Shown: positions 30,976-41,693, numbered from the stretch's first letter. The stretch is 64,000 nt of DNA from Nigrospora sphaerica (GCA_018287875.1 JAGVVL010000015.1:682001-746000); one strand, 5' to 3'. Made by a program: numbers and translations. Notes: a model not told the origin generated them from the sequence alone.

Positions 30976-31905
30976 ATGACGCACCGCGACGGTCGCCCAG
31001 ACAGCGCGACGTTGCCCAATGAGTATGTGTTACAGGTCCGGCTGCACAGGGGCGAGGATGAAGGCCACCAGAGCCAGCGTCGGCACCACCATTACCAAGC
31101 CCCGCCCCATAACCTCGACGACCACGGCCACCACCATCGCTATCGTCGTCACCGCTCCCGGCCGCATCCCGCGAGACCCGCTGCCGCCCCCGGGCCGGAG
31201 GGCACCGGTAATACATCGACTAGCAAGCAAGACCTGATGACCTACCTGAGCCGGCCGCTTCCACCACTGCCGCCGGGCGCGGGTGGGCTGGCCTACACGC
31301 GACCGCGGCCGGCGCCCACCCGGCCTGCGGCACCGCCGCACCACCCGTGGGAAGCGGCGACGCCCTTTGAGAACCCGCGCGCCGCGCCGGCGCCGCCCGG
31401 GCCCCGCCACCGCCGCCACGTCTCCGTCTCGTCGTCCGACGGCGACGCACCTGCCCGCGGCCGCCCGCGCGCGCCGCGACCCCTGACGCGCCGCGACCAC
31501 CCGCGCTCCGCGCCGGTGTCGCCGGGCCTCGCGAGCCACTGGAGCGACGACAGCTTGGACGGCGAGGAGGGGAAGGAGGCGCAACGGCCGCGGAAAAAGC
31601 GCGGCGGCGGGGACGGCGCCGTCCGCCGCGCCGTCCGTCGCGCCTCCGAGTCCGTGGCCGGCGCCGTCCGCCGCGTCGGCAGCTTCGCCAGCCGCGGCTC
31701 GAGCCGTTCGCGGTCGCGCCGTAGCTCCGAGTCGCGCCACGAGTCACCGGCGCTGTCGTCGTCGTCGTCGGCTGCCGCTTCGTCGCACCACCGCCGCCGC
31801 CGCCACCGTCGCGGCTCCGCCTCTGATCGCACGCGGAACCTGTTGGCCGCCGTGCGGGACCGAATCAGTGGGGGCGCTCGGTCTTCTTCGCACGAGGACT
31901 ACTGA
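30976..31905 (+). CDS. Basic, low-complexity protein (orphan)
   Basis: An uninterrupted frame of 309 residues from the ATG in CACCATGAC. The product is almost entirely low-complexity: His/Arg clusters (HHHRYRRHRSRPHP), Pro/Ala-rich stretches (RPLPPLPPGAGG), an acidic patch (SDDSLDGEEGKEAQRPRKKR), a basic helix-like segment (AVRRAVRRASESVAGAVRRV) and an RS-rich tail (SRGSSRSRSRRSSESRHESP). There is no signal peptide, membrane helix or recognised domain. The basic RS/His composition would fit a nucleic-acid-associated or nuclear disordered protein, but that is inference. Strong GC3 bias and the long open frame favour a real gene; extreme GC also opens long frames on the other strand, so some doubt remains. 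Confidence 0.55.
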   Translation: MTHRDGRPDSATLPNEYVLQVRLHRGEDEGHQSQRRHHHYQAPPHNLDDHGHHHRYRRHRSRPHPARPAAAPGPEGTGNTSTSKQDLMTYLSRPLPPLPPGAGGLAYTRPRPAPTRPAAPPHHPWEAATPFENPRAAPAPPGPRHRRHVSVSSSDGDAPARGRPRAPRPLTRRDHPRSAPVSPGLASHWSDDSLDGEEGKEAQRPRKKRGGGDGAVRRAVRRASESVAGAVRRVGSFASRGSSRSRSRRSSESRHESPALSSSSSAAASSHHRRRRHRRGSASDRTRNLLAAVRDRISGGARSSSHEDY

Positions 31906-32963
31906 TGGCTTATTCACCGGCCTAGGCCATCGATGCCCGGGAGGGGAGGGACTGCGGATGGACAGGTAGGAGGAATCCGAGTAAATACCTATCTAGGTAG
32001 ATGGCTAGTGAATTCTGGAACAGCGGCGTTCCCGTTGCCGTCTGCAGCACCTTATGGGCTCAGTCACCCCAATACGGTGTTCCCTGTTATTTGTTTGACT
32101 AAATCACTGGGTATAACTCCGCATTCACGATTCGTCTCGGTTCCGCAAGTCATGGTTCGGTCGGGACCGTTTTGATGGAGACTGTTCTGCTAACCCAGCT
32201 GGGAGGGCCCACGGCTCGCCGCCTCTAGGCTTACCAGAGTGGTGAACTCTCAGAAAGATGAATCGGAATCGGGAATCCTGCTTGCCATGGATGGTATTGG
32301 CGACAGGTGGGAGTCTCTGAAGTTCGTCGGTTAGGTCAGACACAGAATCCGCGCATATTCCATCTTTTGAAAAGCGAGTTAGTCTAACCCGGTTTTGGTG
32401 ACTAGAATCGAAAAAGATGACAACCGATTAATACGGATGAGAACGTCTCGTCACGTACTAGGGTGTATGGGATCACGTAGAGTACCAAGACGGAAAGACT
32501 GGTATACGAAGACTGGATATGCACGAGCTTGGGTTGAAATGTTTTATATTACGAGATCGCCGAACATCCATCACTTCATTCCCTGTCTCCGGATCCCTAT
32601 TTTCGTAAGCTTTTTCAGGCCTACCCCTTTGACCAATTCTAGGATGGGTATGTACTTTTAACCTTACTTGTCCGCCTTGGCGACGTAACCTTGGTAACTT
32701 TAATTAAAGTGAATAACACTCATGTCACACTTAGCTATTGCCTAGTACTTTACGTGAAGAAGGTGAAGAGAAGGCCGTGCTTAGGTCCCTTTTTACCCAT
32801 ATTTAGATCTCCAAACTAATGAACCTTAGATACCAGTACTATTTCAAAACATCGGAAGTGGTAAGAACGATCTCAGCAGGTACCAAAAAGTATTCATAGA
32901 TAAAAATTAGAAGACGCTGAAGTGACGAATAACTGCGTAGGTCCTAAACACTGTTCCATTCAT
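31906..32963. other. AT-rich spacer
   Basis: About 1 kb between the converging 3' ends of the low-complexity gene and the FAD monooxygenase. The half nearest the monooxygenase is notably AT-rich. No gene is seen. Confidence 0.5.
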
Positions 32964-34292
32964 TCAATGTGTGACCAATGCCTTTTCAAACAACGCTGGG
33001 TATTCGGGCAATGCCCATTTCTGAGATTCGAGTTCCCAGCCGCCCAACTGGTCCAATTTGAGCGCGCTCGCGGTGCGGAGAAATGTATGGAGTAGCCGGA
33101 TGCCAGTGGAAGAGCGCGGGAGCAGCAAGCGATCCACCAGGTTGGCGACGGCACCGTTACTGCTGCCAAAGACGGGGCGCAGGACCTCCTCGTAGGCGCG
33201 GGCGCCCTGGACGACGGCGTCGGTGGGGGTGGCGGCGGCGCCGGGGCGGGCGAGGCGGGTGGCGATCTCGCCGGCCAGCACATAGGCGCCGATCAGGGCG
33301 CGGGTGGTGCCGAAGCCGTCGGCGGTGCGGGAGTGGGCGGCGTCGCCAAGGAGCACGACGCGGCCGCGGGCCCAGCCGCCGGGCGGCAGCTCGACCGTCT
33401 CGACGGGCGTGGCGTAGAGGTCGTCGGCCTCGGGCGCGCGCTCGAGGGCGTCGACGAAGCGCGCGCACTCCCAGCCGCCGTCGCGGAACAGCGCCGCGTA
33501 GGCCGTCTTAAGCCGGGCCGCGTCCCCCGCCGCCATCGCCGCGTCGAGGCCCGCGTCCCGCCCCCGCACCAGCATATAAACGCGCGTCACGTCGTCGCGG
33601 TCCTTACGCGTGCCGATCATGCGCCCCAGCCGCGGCCCCGGCAGCAGACACAGGGTGCCCCGGCGCGAGTCGTGCGCCGCCGCCGGCACGCTGTAGAAGG
33701 CGATGTAGCCGCCAAGGCGGCGGCGGGCGTCATCGACGGCGGCGCCGTCGGCCGCCCGCATGAGCCGGCGCGTCCGCGACCCCGTGCCCTCGGCGCCGAC
33801 GACGAGGTCGAAGGCCTCCCGGCGGCCGTCGTGGAAGCGGACGTGGACGCGGCCGGCCGGGTTGGCCGGGTCGTCCTGCTCGAAGGCGTCGACGGTGGTG
33901 CCGAAGAGGCGGCGCACGCGGGGATGATCGGCTGTGAGGCCGTGCAGGATGCGCACGAGGTCGCCGCGCATGATCTCGAACTCGGACGACAGCCCTTGGC
34001 GGCCGGTGCCACTCTCGACGGCCGGGAAGAAGGCCCGCGTCCGCCCGCGCGTGTCGATGAACTGCATGCCCGGCTCCTTGACTAGCGCCGCCCGTACAGA
34101 GGCCTCAATCCCCATCCGCTGCATCAGGGGCACCCCCTGCGCCCTGAGGTCGATTTGCTGCCCCGTCGCCCGTATATCAGGGGACCGCTCGGCGAGGGTG
34201 ATGTTGGCGCCGACGCGCGCGAGCCAGTGGGCTAGCGCCGGGCCCGCTACGCCCCCGCCGACGATGAGGACCTTGAGTGGAGGCGGCGCCAT
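32964..34292 (-). CDS. FAD-dependent aromatic-type monooxygenase
   Basis: A single exon of 442 residues starting MAPPPLKVLIVGG. All three flavin motifs of the class A (PHBH-like) family are visible. The Rossmann GxGxxG is VGGGVAGPAL (11-20). The second motif is DLVVGAEGTGSRTR (162-174), with Glu168 where Asp is usual. The GD motif is VVLLGDAAHS (312-321), followed by GFGTTRALIGAYVLAGEI. ERSPDIRATGQQIDLRAQG (35-53) places it near the TetX-like/salicylate-hydroxylase-like group common in fungal secondary metabolism and aromatic catabolism. It would use FAD and NAD(P)H to hydroxylate or epoxidise a small substrate that I cannot name. No signal peptide or membrane tail is obvious, so it is probably cytosolic. 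No biosynthetic core enzyme is adjacent. Confidence 0.9.
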   Translation of the reverse strand: MAPPPLKVLIVGGGVAGPALAHWLARVGANITLAERSPDIRATGQQIDLRAQGVPLMQRMGIEASVRAALVKEPGMQFIDTRGRTRAFFPAVESGTGRQGLSSEFEIMRGDLVRILHGLTADHPRVRRLFGTTVDAFEQDDPANPAGRVHVRFHDGRREAFDLVVGAEGTGSRTRRLMRAADGAAVDDARRRLGGYIAFYSVPAAAHDSRRGTLCLLPGPRLGRMIGTRKDRDDVTRVYMLVRGRDAGLDAAMAAGDAARLKTAYAALFRDGGWECARFVDALERAPEADDLYATPVETVELPPGGWARGRVVLLGDAAHSRTADGFGTTRALIGAYVLAGEIATRLARPGAAATPTDAVVQGARAYEEVLRPVFGSSNGAVANLVDRLLLPRSSTGIRLLHTFLRTASALKLDQLGGWELESQKWALPEYPALFEKALVTH

Positions 34293-36206
34293 GGTTGGGC
34301 AGATGCCGCGTAAAGTGGTGTGATGATTGATGCCCTGCCCGGGTCGTTATGGTAAGGCGGCGGTGATGGGCGCACAAGAATACTCTGTTTCTGCCCCAGC
34401 CATTCTACTTGATCTCAGGGGCATGCCAAGAGCCTGCTTTATATCGTGTGAGAATATTCTGGCCCAAATTTCGAGTCCGAATTGTCCGTTTCGGTATTTC
34501 CAACTGTCCGCGCTTAGTGCTTACATTACTGTTCAGTCGGGGCCGTCTCGAAACATTCGGGTTCGGCCGGCGTACAAGCCACTGGGGCTGCGCCGTGCGC
34601 TACAGTACATCACTAGTTCACTACCAGAGTCGCCGGTCTAACCTGATGTAGGCAAGAACACCGGCCACAAGCGTCAGGCACAAGCTCCTAGGTTTTGTAC
34701 AACTTATGAATGGGCCGTGATTGACTTGTGCTGTGCCTGAAGTCTTCCATTCCACCTCGTGGTCTGGCCCAGGGGCACTGGGTCTTTGCCCTGGGGCCTG
34801 TAGAACATGTGTGGGGCTCCGATGACCTGCAGCTTTCCACCTCCCGTTGCCGCCCTGTGCTAGTGCTTCTGCTAGACGGCGATACGTACTGTTATTAAGA
34901 TGTATACGATGGAGGCCCGGCTTTGTATTCGCTTAGAGAAGCGGGTCTTCTACTGAGCAAAACAAAGGGAATGTGGATGGGCTTGAGTGAAGAATGAATG
35001 CAGAATGACAAATGGATGATGACATCAACACCATATGAGGGGAGATGTCTGCCCAACCGCCCAAGGTACGGAAACGGCGTTGATGCCCGAACCTTCGTAC
35101 ATGGAAGATTCCGAGATCTCGATGCCGGTCTATCCAGCTCGGCATGTAGGAGTGGTGCAAAAGCAGGGCCGCAAACCCCAACCTCGGCGCCCTCGGCCAG
35201 GCCAGGGACGGCAACGAAAGGCAGGGGTCACAGGGCCAGACCGATGGTGTGACGATCTATCAAGGCACACGTCGAAGAGGCCTGTTCTCGGATGGGGACT
35301 CTAGCCCGAAAACGGTGCGCGATTACCACAAGCCGAAGTCAGGAGACTCGGATCGCGGAACCAAGATAGGCGAGTATTATACGGGGCCCCGATGACCCAA
35401 AGTTTGGCCGAGCGTTCCCGCCTTCGAAAGAGTGGGAATGATTTTCATTCGAGCCCGCCGAGTGGGCGCCGAGACTTTATACACAGGCAATTGGTGTCCC
35501 GACTGGCGTCCGTGCTGGTTTCGGCTGCTCATTTCGTGGGCCTCACGATCCCAACTATCCTGCACGGCGTCCGGGGAACGAGGCTCAACGGCCGCCATCG
35601 GGAGCAACCGGTTTTAGAGGGGGACTTGTGCCGGCCGATTTCAGGCACACCCAGCCCAACGGCCAAACCCTGGCCCGTGGGCAGCTCGGATGTGACGTAC
35701 AGGAGGCAGTGACAGCCCTGTGCGTCGTGATGCTTCACTAGGTGTTCCCTGTCAGTACCAACTAGTCGGCTCCACCCGGCAGCCTCACTCAACTAGCCAC
35801 TAATTTCACGACTCTTGTACAAATATATGTCCAAAATCAGACCAGTGGAGCGGAGGGGGAAAAAAAAAACGTGGTATTAACAAGCATTACGACTTGGAGT
35901 TTGAGACTATCATCTTTAGCCCGTTTTCGTCTCCATTGGCCGTGTGCTCATTGGTCGCTTTTATAATCACCCCTTCACTTCTAAATACCCTCTCGCGACT
36001 CTCAGTCAGTTTGCCGGAGTTTGTTGCCTGCAGAGAATTGCAGATTAAAGCCGCCGTGCAAGCCCTCGGTAGACTTCACTCGCACTCACTGCATTAATTC
36101 GGATTATTGCCCTTCCACAGCTTTTCCCCCTAGGGTCCTTGCCTCTTCCTGCTCCTCCCTTGTTACTCGCTCTCCCACGCGCTTCTACATATCACCAGCC
36201 GTCCCT
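34293..36206. other. Gene-free spacer
   Basis: A 1.9 kb spacer between divergent genes. Short conflicting frames around 35.0-35.7 kb show no domain and no consistent splicing. A pyrimidine-rich leader (about 36110-36200) precedes the next gene. Confidence 0.5.
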
Positions 36207-36812
36207 ATGCATATGCCCAGGCTCCCCTTCTCCCGCAAGGCCCGGCGGGCAGCCCGGGAGAGGCGGCAGCGCGAGCTCGACTTCTACGAGGTGGCCGAAG
36301 AGGCGACGCGGCACGACATCATGATGCGGACCAAGGGGGGCGAGTGCTGCGCGGCATGCGCCGGCCACAGCGGCGGCTGGTTCTCGCGGCTGGGCAGCAG
36401 CTTCGCGGGCCTCAACCTGGGCGGCTTCTCCTTTAGCCTGCCGAGCTTCAGCTTCAGCGAGCTGTTCCGGCTCAACCTGAACATCTTCTCGGGCTGGACG
36501 GCGGGGCTCGCGAACCTGGGGGCGCGCATGGGCGCCCTCTTCCCGGCTACGGCGGCGGGCCTGTTCGGCCGCTTCACGGTGCTGCGTTCGCCGCTGCGCG
36601 CCAAGAAGCAGGGTATCTGGTGGAACATCGGCGATCGCATCGCCCGCGCCGGCAACAAGACGGCTCAGAAGACGGCCCGCATCGGCGACCGCGCCAAGAA
36701 CCACGCCCGTGCCAAGAGCAACGCCGATGACGGCTCCTGGGGGCCCGAGCTCATCAGCTGGATCCGCGGCGGCACCGCCTACGAGGAGCCCGGCCTCAGC
36801 AAGCTCGACTGA
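36207..36812 (+). CDS. Orphan protein with an FSFS-repeat core
   Basis: A single-exon frame of 201 residues; the start is the ATG at 36207 (MHMPRLPFSRKARRAARERR), with a second ATG two codons later. The N-terminus is strongly basic, followed by a Cys-containing turn (GGECCAACAGHSGG). The centre is a short repetitive hydrophobic stretch (LNLGGFSFSLPSFSFSELF, then RLNLNIFSGWTAGLANLG). The C-terminal third is basic and Ala-rich (RIARAGNKTAQKTARIGDRA), closing with SWIRGGTAYEEPG. The alternating Phe/Ser pattern suggests an amphipathic beta segment. No family is recognised. The basic N-terminus could act as a targeting sequence, but this is inference. Codon composition (GC-ending) matches neighbouring real genes. 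Confidence 0.6.
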   Translation: MHMPRLPFSRKARRAARERRQRELDFYEVAEEATRHDIMMRTKGGECCAACAGHSGGWFSRLGSSFAGLNLGGFSFSLPSFSFSELFRLNLNIFSGWTAGLANLGARMGALFPATAAGLFGRFTVLRSPLRAKKQGIWWNIGDRIARAGNKTAQKTARIGDRAKNHARAKSNADDGSWGPELISWIRGGTAYEEPGLSKLD

Positions 36813-38907
36813 TGACGGCGTGCCGAGACGGACTTTCGGCTCCCCTCACCTCATCATTTATCCCCTATCCCCCCCATGCTTCCTTACCACCTACCACATA
36901 CAAGCGGGCGTTCTTTCACACATTCACACACGGCATCCACCGGCGAAAAACGGCGCCCATTTCCTCTTTCAGATCCCTAAGGACGGTGATCGATGTATTA
37001 TGACAAAGGCAGTGTATTATCTGGACGGCGTTGTTTTTGTCACGGCCCTGGAAGGGCAGTTTGCTCCCCCCGAGATTGCACAACTTCTTGTACAACAAAC
37101 AGGGGTACCGGCGCTACTTCTGCTTTTTCCCACTAATTGTTAGCGTACCTGGGCGGTATTTTTAGAGAGCAAGCCTCTTTTCCCACCAGGCACGGGCGGG
37201 TCGGCTTTAGCTTGGGCACCTTTTGAGGCGTTCCTGGCAGCCATCAAAATCGATTTTGTTCCCACCGTAACCTGGAGAAAGGCCAACTGCGCATTCCTGT
37301 GCAAGCGGGATAAAACCTAAGCGCCGCTGTGACCTGAATTGTGAGAATTGTAAGAAAATATGTAAACCTCCTCTTTTTATGCCGCAAAGCTTCGCTAGCT
37401 AGGATGAGGCGCGGACAGGACTGCGGATGTCGCACCTACTTTAGGTAGAGAAGAGGTAGTCGCATGGATTGAAGGAAGTAGCGAAGGGCACAGGCAAGCG
37501 GCTTACAAAGATATCAGCTCGCCTTGGTAACCTCTGCGAACCTCTCTAAATGCACCCTGACTGACTCCTCCACATCTTCTGCGCCTGCACTCCATCACCG
37601 GGGACTATTCGTCGCTCCCCTTGGGATATAAGAGTTTATGCATTGGGCGGCATTTGCTGGCGACTCCCATTCCAAGTCATGACCTTTTGCGTATATTCTG
37701 TTGCGCCCTGGTGGTAGTTCTTTACTTCCAATGGATGGCGGCTGAGGAAGTGGGCAGTTCTCATTAGGTTTGGGCCCCACCGGTGAACGTAAAGCGGCAT
37801 GTTGGCCGGGCCTGAACTGCCCACACATACGCCTCAGGGACGAACGATCATTTCCACCGATTGCGCCTATCGTCCAGCCCGGGCTTCTCATTGTCGCTCG
37901 CTGCTGCCGCGGTGCCGCGGTGCCGCAGTCAACCATTGACGTCAGCCATCGCCAGCCTGCCCGCCTCGCGCCCCGTCGCGGCCGCCGCAATGTCGTCCGT
38001 GCTCGACGCCCGACAGCTGTCCTCCCCTCTCAGCAACCAGAGAAGGCGAAATAGCGCGGCGGCCGTACGCACGAACAACCGCCCTCACAAAACAACCGGC
38101 CCTCCGTCATCACAATAGCCTCGATCTGAACTGCACTGTTGTTTGTGAGTGGGGCATACAGCCGAGCTAGGGCAGAACATGATGGCGCGAAAAGATGCCG
38201 ATTCGATATCCGAAATGACAAATTCATCTGTCGTATGTATACGTCATCTGCATCGATGGGTATGCCCCCCGCCAAAGACACCGCCATGACACGGCAGTCA
38301 ATTAGCATTCTACCTATGGATGGGATCGGGAACACAGCGCCGCCGGCAGGCCCTGTGAACCAATCCAGGCACGTGGCCCGCCGTTGGACCGGGCCTCCCC
38401 CCCGCAAACACCAGAGTTTAACACCGGGGGTCGCATTTTACCCACGTGGTCGACACCAAGATCGGCGCAGACGGACAGACGAGAACCTCACCGACAACGC
38501 AGGAAAAAGGCAACCCCGGTCATTGGGCGGGCTACTCGACTGGCGGCGACTCGGGGCAGATGCGCGAGCTTTTGTGACTACCGTCTTCCCCTCTCCACGC
38601 CTGTGCAAGCCCACAAAACCAGCCTCTTAGCGCCCGAGACCCCGCGAAGTTGCTGGGGTGCCCCCAAGAAGGCAATTCGTAGTGGCCCATCTACTCGGAC
38701 AATGACGGACTCAAACTGCGATGTTGACCGACCGATACCCGAGCAGGTCAGCGACACTTTAGCTTACGACGAGAGCTTGGAGTGCAGCCGGTACACGGAT
38801 CTCTATAAGTTGCAAGGTGAATTGCCTGTCCCCGGCCCCAAGTCCATCTCCTGTGCGAGTATAAGCGCACGGGAGCATCTTCACGTGCCGTCATTAACTC
38901 GTCCATC
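36813..38907. other. Gene-free spacer with TATA-like element before the GH42 gene
   Basis: A 2.1 kb spacer. A TATAAG element at 38804-38809 lies 99 bases ahead of the GH42 start codon. The rest holds only short frames. Confidence 0.45.
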
Positions 38908-41124
38908 ATGAGGATGCTCCAGGCTCTCCACACGGCTCTCCACACGGCGACACTCTTGGGCCAGAGTGTCCTGAGTGCCGCAAACCACCAACCCGCTCAG
39001 GCGAATGCCATCAATGCTGGCCCCTCGCTGGACCGTTGGCCAAGCGGCCTTCACCTGGCCGTCGACTACTACCCGGCACAATGGCCCGAGTCCATGTGGG
39101 AGCCCGACCTGGCCCGCATGCGCGACGCCAACATCTCATACATACGCGTAAACGAGTTCGACTGGACCATTCTTGAACCCTCTGAGGGCGAGTATAACTT
39201 CACGCTGCTTGACAAGACCGTCGAGCTCATTGGAAAGCATGGCATGAAGGCCATCATCGGCACGCCGACGGCGACGCCGCCCAACTGGGTCATGGAGAAG
39301 TACGACGTCGGCTTTGTGGACGTCACCAACACCACGCTGCAGTTTGGGTCGCGCCGCCACTATAGCTTCTCGTCCTTCGACTACCGCCGCCTCAGCCAGG
39401 GTATCACGACCAAGCTGGCGCAGCGCTACGGCAACAACTCGAACGTCGTTGCCTGGCAGCTGGACAACGAGTTCGGCTGCCACGCGACCACGGTCAGCTA
39501 CGACCACAACGCCGCCAAACGATTCCGCACCTGGCTCGAGAAGAAGTACGGCACCATCGAAAACATGAACACGCTGCAGGGCCGAGTCTTCTGGTCCTCG
39601 CAGTACGTCAGCTTCGAGACGGTACAGCCGCCGTTCCTTGAGGTCTACACCACCAACGAAGCCCACACGCTGGACTGGTACACATTCAGCTCCGACATGG
39701 TCATAGAGTTCGCCAAGGAGCAGACGGACATCCTGCGCCAGTACGCGCCCAGACACGCCGTCACGCACAACTTTATGATGCTCTTCACCGAGTTCGACCA
39801 CTACAAATTTGCGCGCGAGGTTGGCATCGACTTCGCTACGTTTGATCAATACGCCCTGTCGGGGCCTTTCAACTTCAACTGGCTGTCCGAGGATGAGGTG
39901 GCCGACAGCCTGCGACAGGGTCTGCCCGACTACCAGGCCATGCACGACGCCCTGTACCGGAGCGTCGCCGGTGCCGCCTATGGCAAGAACGCTGGACCTT
40001 TTGGCGTCATGGAGATGGAGCCTGGCGTGCTCAACTGGAACCAGTACCGCGTCTCGCCGTTGCAGGGTATGGTCCGGCTCTGGACGCACGAGCTCTTCGC
40101 GGCGGCGGGTGACCTGGTCAACTACTTCCGCTGGCGCCAGGCACCCTTTGCGCAGGAGCAGACGCTCTCGGCCCTCTTCACCTCCGACAACGTCGAGGAC
40201 CAAGGCTTTGTGGAGTCACAGGTCTTCGCCAAAGAGGAGCTGCCACTCCTCCGGGCCGAGCTGAACGGCACCGAGCCGCAGGCCGAAGTGGCGCTGGTCT
40301 TTGACTACACGTCCAATTGGGTGTGGGCCATCGAGCCGTACAGCGGCAATTGGGACCCCAAGTCAGCCGCGTACAAGGACGTGGCGCTGAAGTATACGGA
40401 TCTCGTGTACGGCTTCTACACGGCACTGCGCCGCCTTGGTCTCTCCGTCGATATCATCGATCCATACCAGGCACTTGACGGCTTCCGCATGGTCGTGGTG
40501 CCGAGCATGCCCATCATCCCGGATGTCTTTGACGCCGCGCTCGCCACGTACTCGGGGCCCGTGGTCTTTGGCCCACACACGGGGTCCAAGGACGCAAACT
40601 TCGCGACGGTGCCGGGTCTCAACCCGGGCAGCGGCACGCTGGGCCGCCGCCTGCCGATGCGCGTGTCGCGCGTGGAGACGCCGCCCGCCTTGGCGCGCAG
40701 CGGCGTGACGTACAAAGGCACGCGCTACAACATCACGGCCCGCGAGGAGTGGATCGCGTGCGCGCGCGGCGACGCCACCAGCAAGGCGACGGCCACGTAC
40801 ACGTCGCGCCACCGGCCGGGCCAGCCCGCCGCCTGCGCGCATGACGGCCTGCACTACCTGGCCTTCAACCCGCCCGTAGACCTGCTCATCGCATACCTCG
40901 GCGACGTCGCGGCGGGCGCAGGCATCCACGACCTGACGGGTCGCCCCGCCGACAAGGCGCGCGACCTCGGCGCCGCGCTCCGCCTGCTGCGCCGCGGCCA
41001 CCTGCTCTGGGCCTTCAACTACGGCCTCGAGCCGGTGGCGGCGCCCGCGGTGGCCGGCGAGAGGGTCATTGGCGACGCAGGCGACATTCCGGCTGCCGGC
41101 GTTGTGGTTTGGAGGTTGCCGTGA
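38908..41124 (+). CDS. GH42 beta-galactosidase
   Basis: A single exon of 738 residues. After a short N-terminal stretch (residues 1-30, possibly a weak signal peptide) the GH42 TIM-barrel begins at HLAVDYYPAQWPESMWEPDL. Further family landmarks are RVNEFDWTILEPSEGEY, GTPTATPPNWV and RRHYSFSS. The acid/base Glu188 lies in WQLDNEFGCH, and the nucleophile Glu369 in VMEMEPGVLNW. The trimerisation-type domain follows (DLVNYFRWRQAPFAQEQ, then VALVFDYTSNWVWAIEPYS) and a beta-rich C-terminal domain ends at 41124. Length is slightly above the bacterial norm of about 650-690. Enzymes of this family release galactose from beta-galactosides, in fungi probably plant galactan or galacto-oligosaccharide fragments. 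GH42 is mainly bacterial and patchy in fungi, so acquisition by transfer is possible. It has no sugar transporter or regulator beside it here. Confidence 0.93.
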   Translation: MRMLQALHTALHTATLLGQSVLSAANHQPAQANAINAGPSLDRWPSGLHLAVDYYPAQWPESMWEPDLARMRDANISYIRVNEFDWTILEPSEGEYNFTLLDKTVELIGKHGMKAIIGTPTATPPNWVMEKYDVGFVDVTNTTLQFGSRRHYSFSSFDYRRLSQGITTKLAQRYGNNSNVVAWQLDNEFGCHATTVSYDHNAAKRFRTWLEKKYGTIENMNTLQGRVFWSSQYVSFETVQPPFLEVYTTNEAHTLDWYTFSSDMVIEFAKEQTDILRQYAPRHAVTHNFMMLFTEFDHYKFAREVGIDFATFDQYALSGPFNFNWLSEDEVADSLRQGLPDYQAMHDALYRSVAGAAYGKNAGPFGVMEMEPGVLNWNQYRVSPLQGMVRLWTHELFAAAGDLVNYFRWRQAPFAQEQTLSALFTSDNVEDQGFVESQVFAKEELPLLRAELNGTEPQAEVALVFDYTSNWVWAIEPYSGNWDPKSAAYKDVALKYTDLVYGFYTALRRLGLSVDIIDPYQALDGFRMVVVPSMPIIPDVFDAALATYSGPVVFGPHTGSKDANFATVPGLNPGSGTLGRRLPMRVSRVETPPALARSGVTYKGTRYNITAREEWIACARGDATSKATATYTSRHRPGQPAACAHDGLHYLAFNPPVDLLIAYLGDVAAGAGIHDLTGRPADKARDLGAALRLLRRGHLLWAFNYGLEPVAAPAVAGERVIGDAGDIPAAGVVVWRLP

Positions 41125-41612
41125 TCGGCCCCCGTCGGTCCCGTGAGATAATTTAGAAAGGGGGAGGTTTACTGGGCCGTCTGTAGGATAACAGCACTGG
41201 CGTTACAGGGAAAACCTCCTGAAACCCCTGGAGAGCAGCCTAGACGTAGCTGCGCAGCAACAAAGATGAAGCGGTAGAGAGCAGTAGTGTACAGGATACC
41301 TGAACCAGAGGCGATCTGGAACAGCAGGCTGAGCGTGCCTCTTAAGGGTGGCCCTCTTCTTCTTCGCCTACAAATTGAGTTGCGGTTGGTAATGGTGGAC
41401 GAATCAACCAGGCAACGCCGACAGATGTGTGTGCATCCCCAATTGGGGAGCTGATCCGCTAGTCTCCTCTCGAGGGCCGTTTTGCCATTCTCGTGGCCTA
41501 CCTGAAAAGGTAACCACAGGTCTGAGCTGCCGGATAAGTACATGCTATATAAGATTAGATAAAAGTTCGTTCTTCCAACAACCAACAAGTAGATCTGATG
41601 GTCCACAATCAA
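41125..41612. other. Spacer between GH42 gene and tRNA
   Basis: Nothing recognised apart from the immediate upstream AT-rich context of the tRNA gene. Confidence 0.4.
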
Positions 41613-41693
41613 GGTCGATTGGTGTAGTGGTTATCACGTGTGCTTCACAGTAGTGTTCGCACAAGGCCGCCGGTTCGATCCCGGCATCGATCA
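41613..41693 (+). tRNA. tRNA-Val (anticodon CAC) with 8-nt intron
   Basis: The cloverleaf can be folded by hand. The acceptor stem is 41613-41619 paired with 41686-41692, with one G-U pair. The D arm is GTG...CAC, and the TGGTGTAGTGG stretch is a match to the A box. The anticodon stem TGTGC/GCACA (41639-41643 with 41659-41663) carries loop TTCACA plus C38, giving anticodon CAC at 41646-41648. The T arm GCCGG-TTCGATC-CCGGC contains the B box GGTTCGATCC. An 8-base intron (41650-41657) sits between positions 37 and 38, the canonical place. The discriminator is A at 41693, directly followed by a T5 RNA polymerase III stop. CCA is not encoded, as expected for a nuclear tRNA. Confidence 0.93.

Noticed and set aside
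33333..34085. 250-codon plus-strand frame inside the FAD monooxygenase gene
   Set aside because: Antisense shadow; the minus strand shows all flavin motifs.
39136..40203. 355-codon minus-strand frame inside the GH42 gene
   Set aside because: Antisense of a coding region with biased third positions; no domain.
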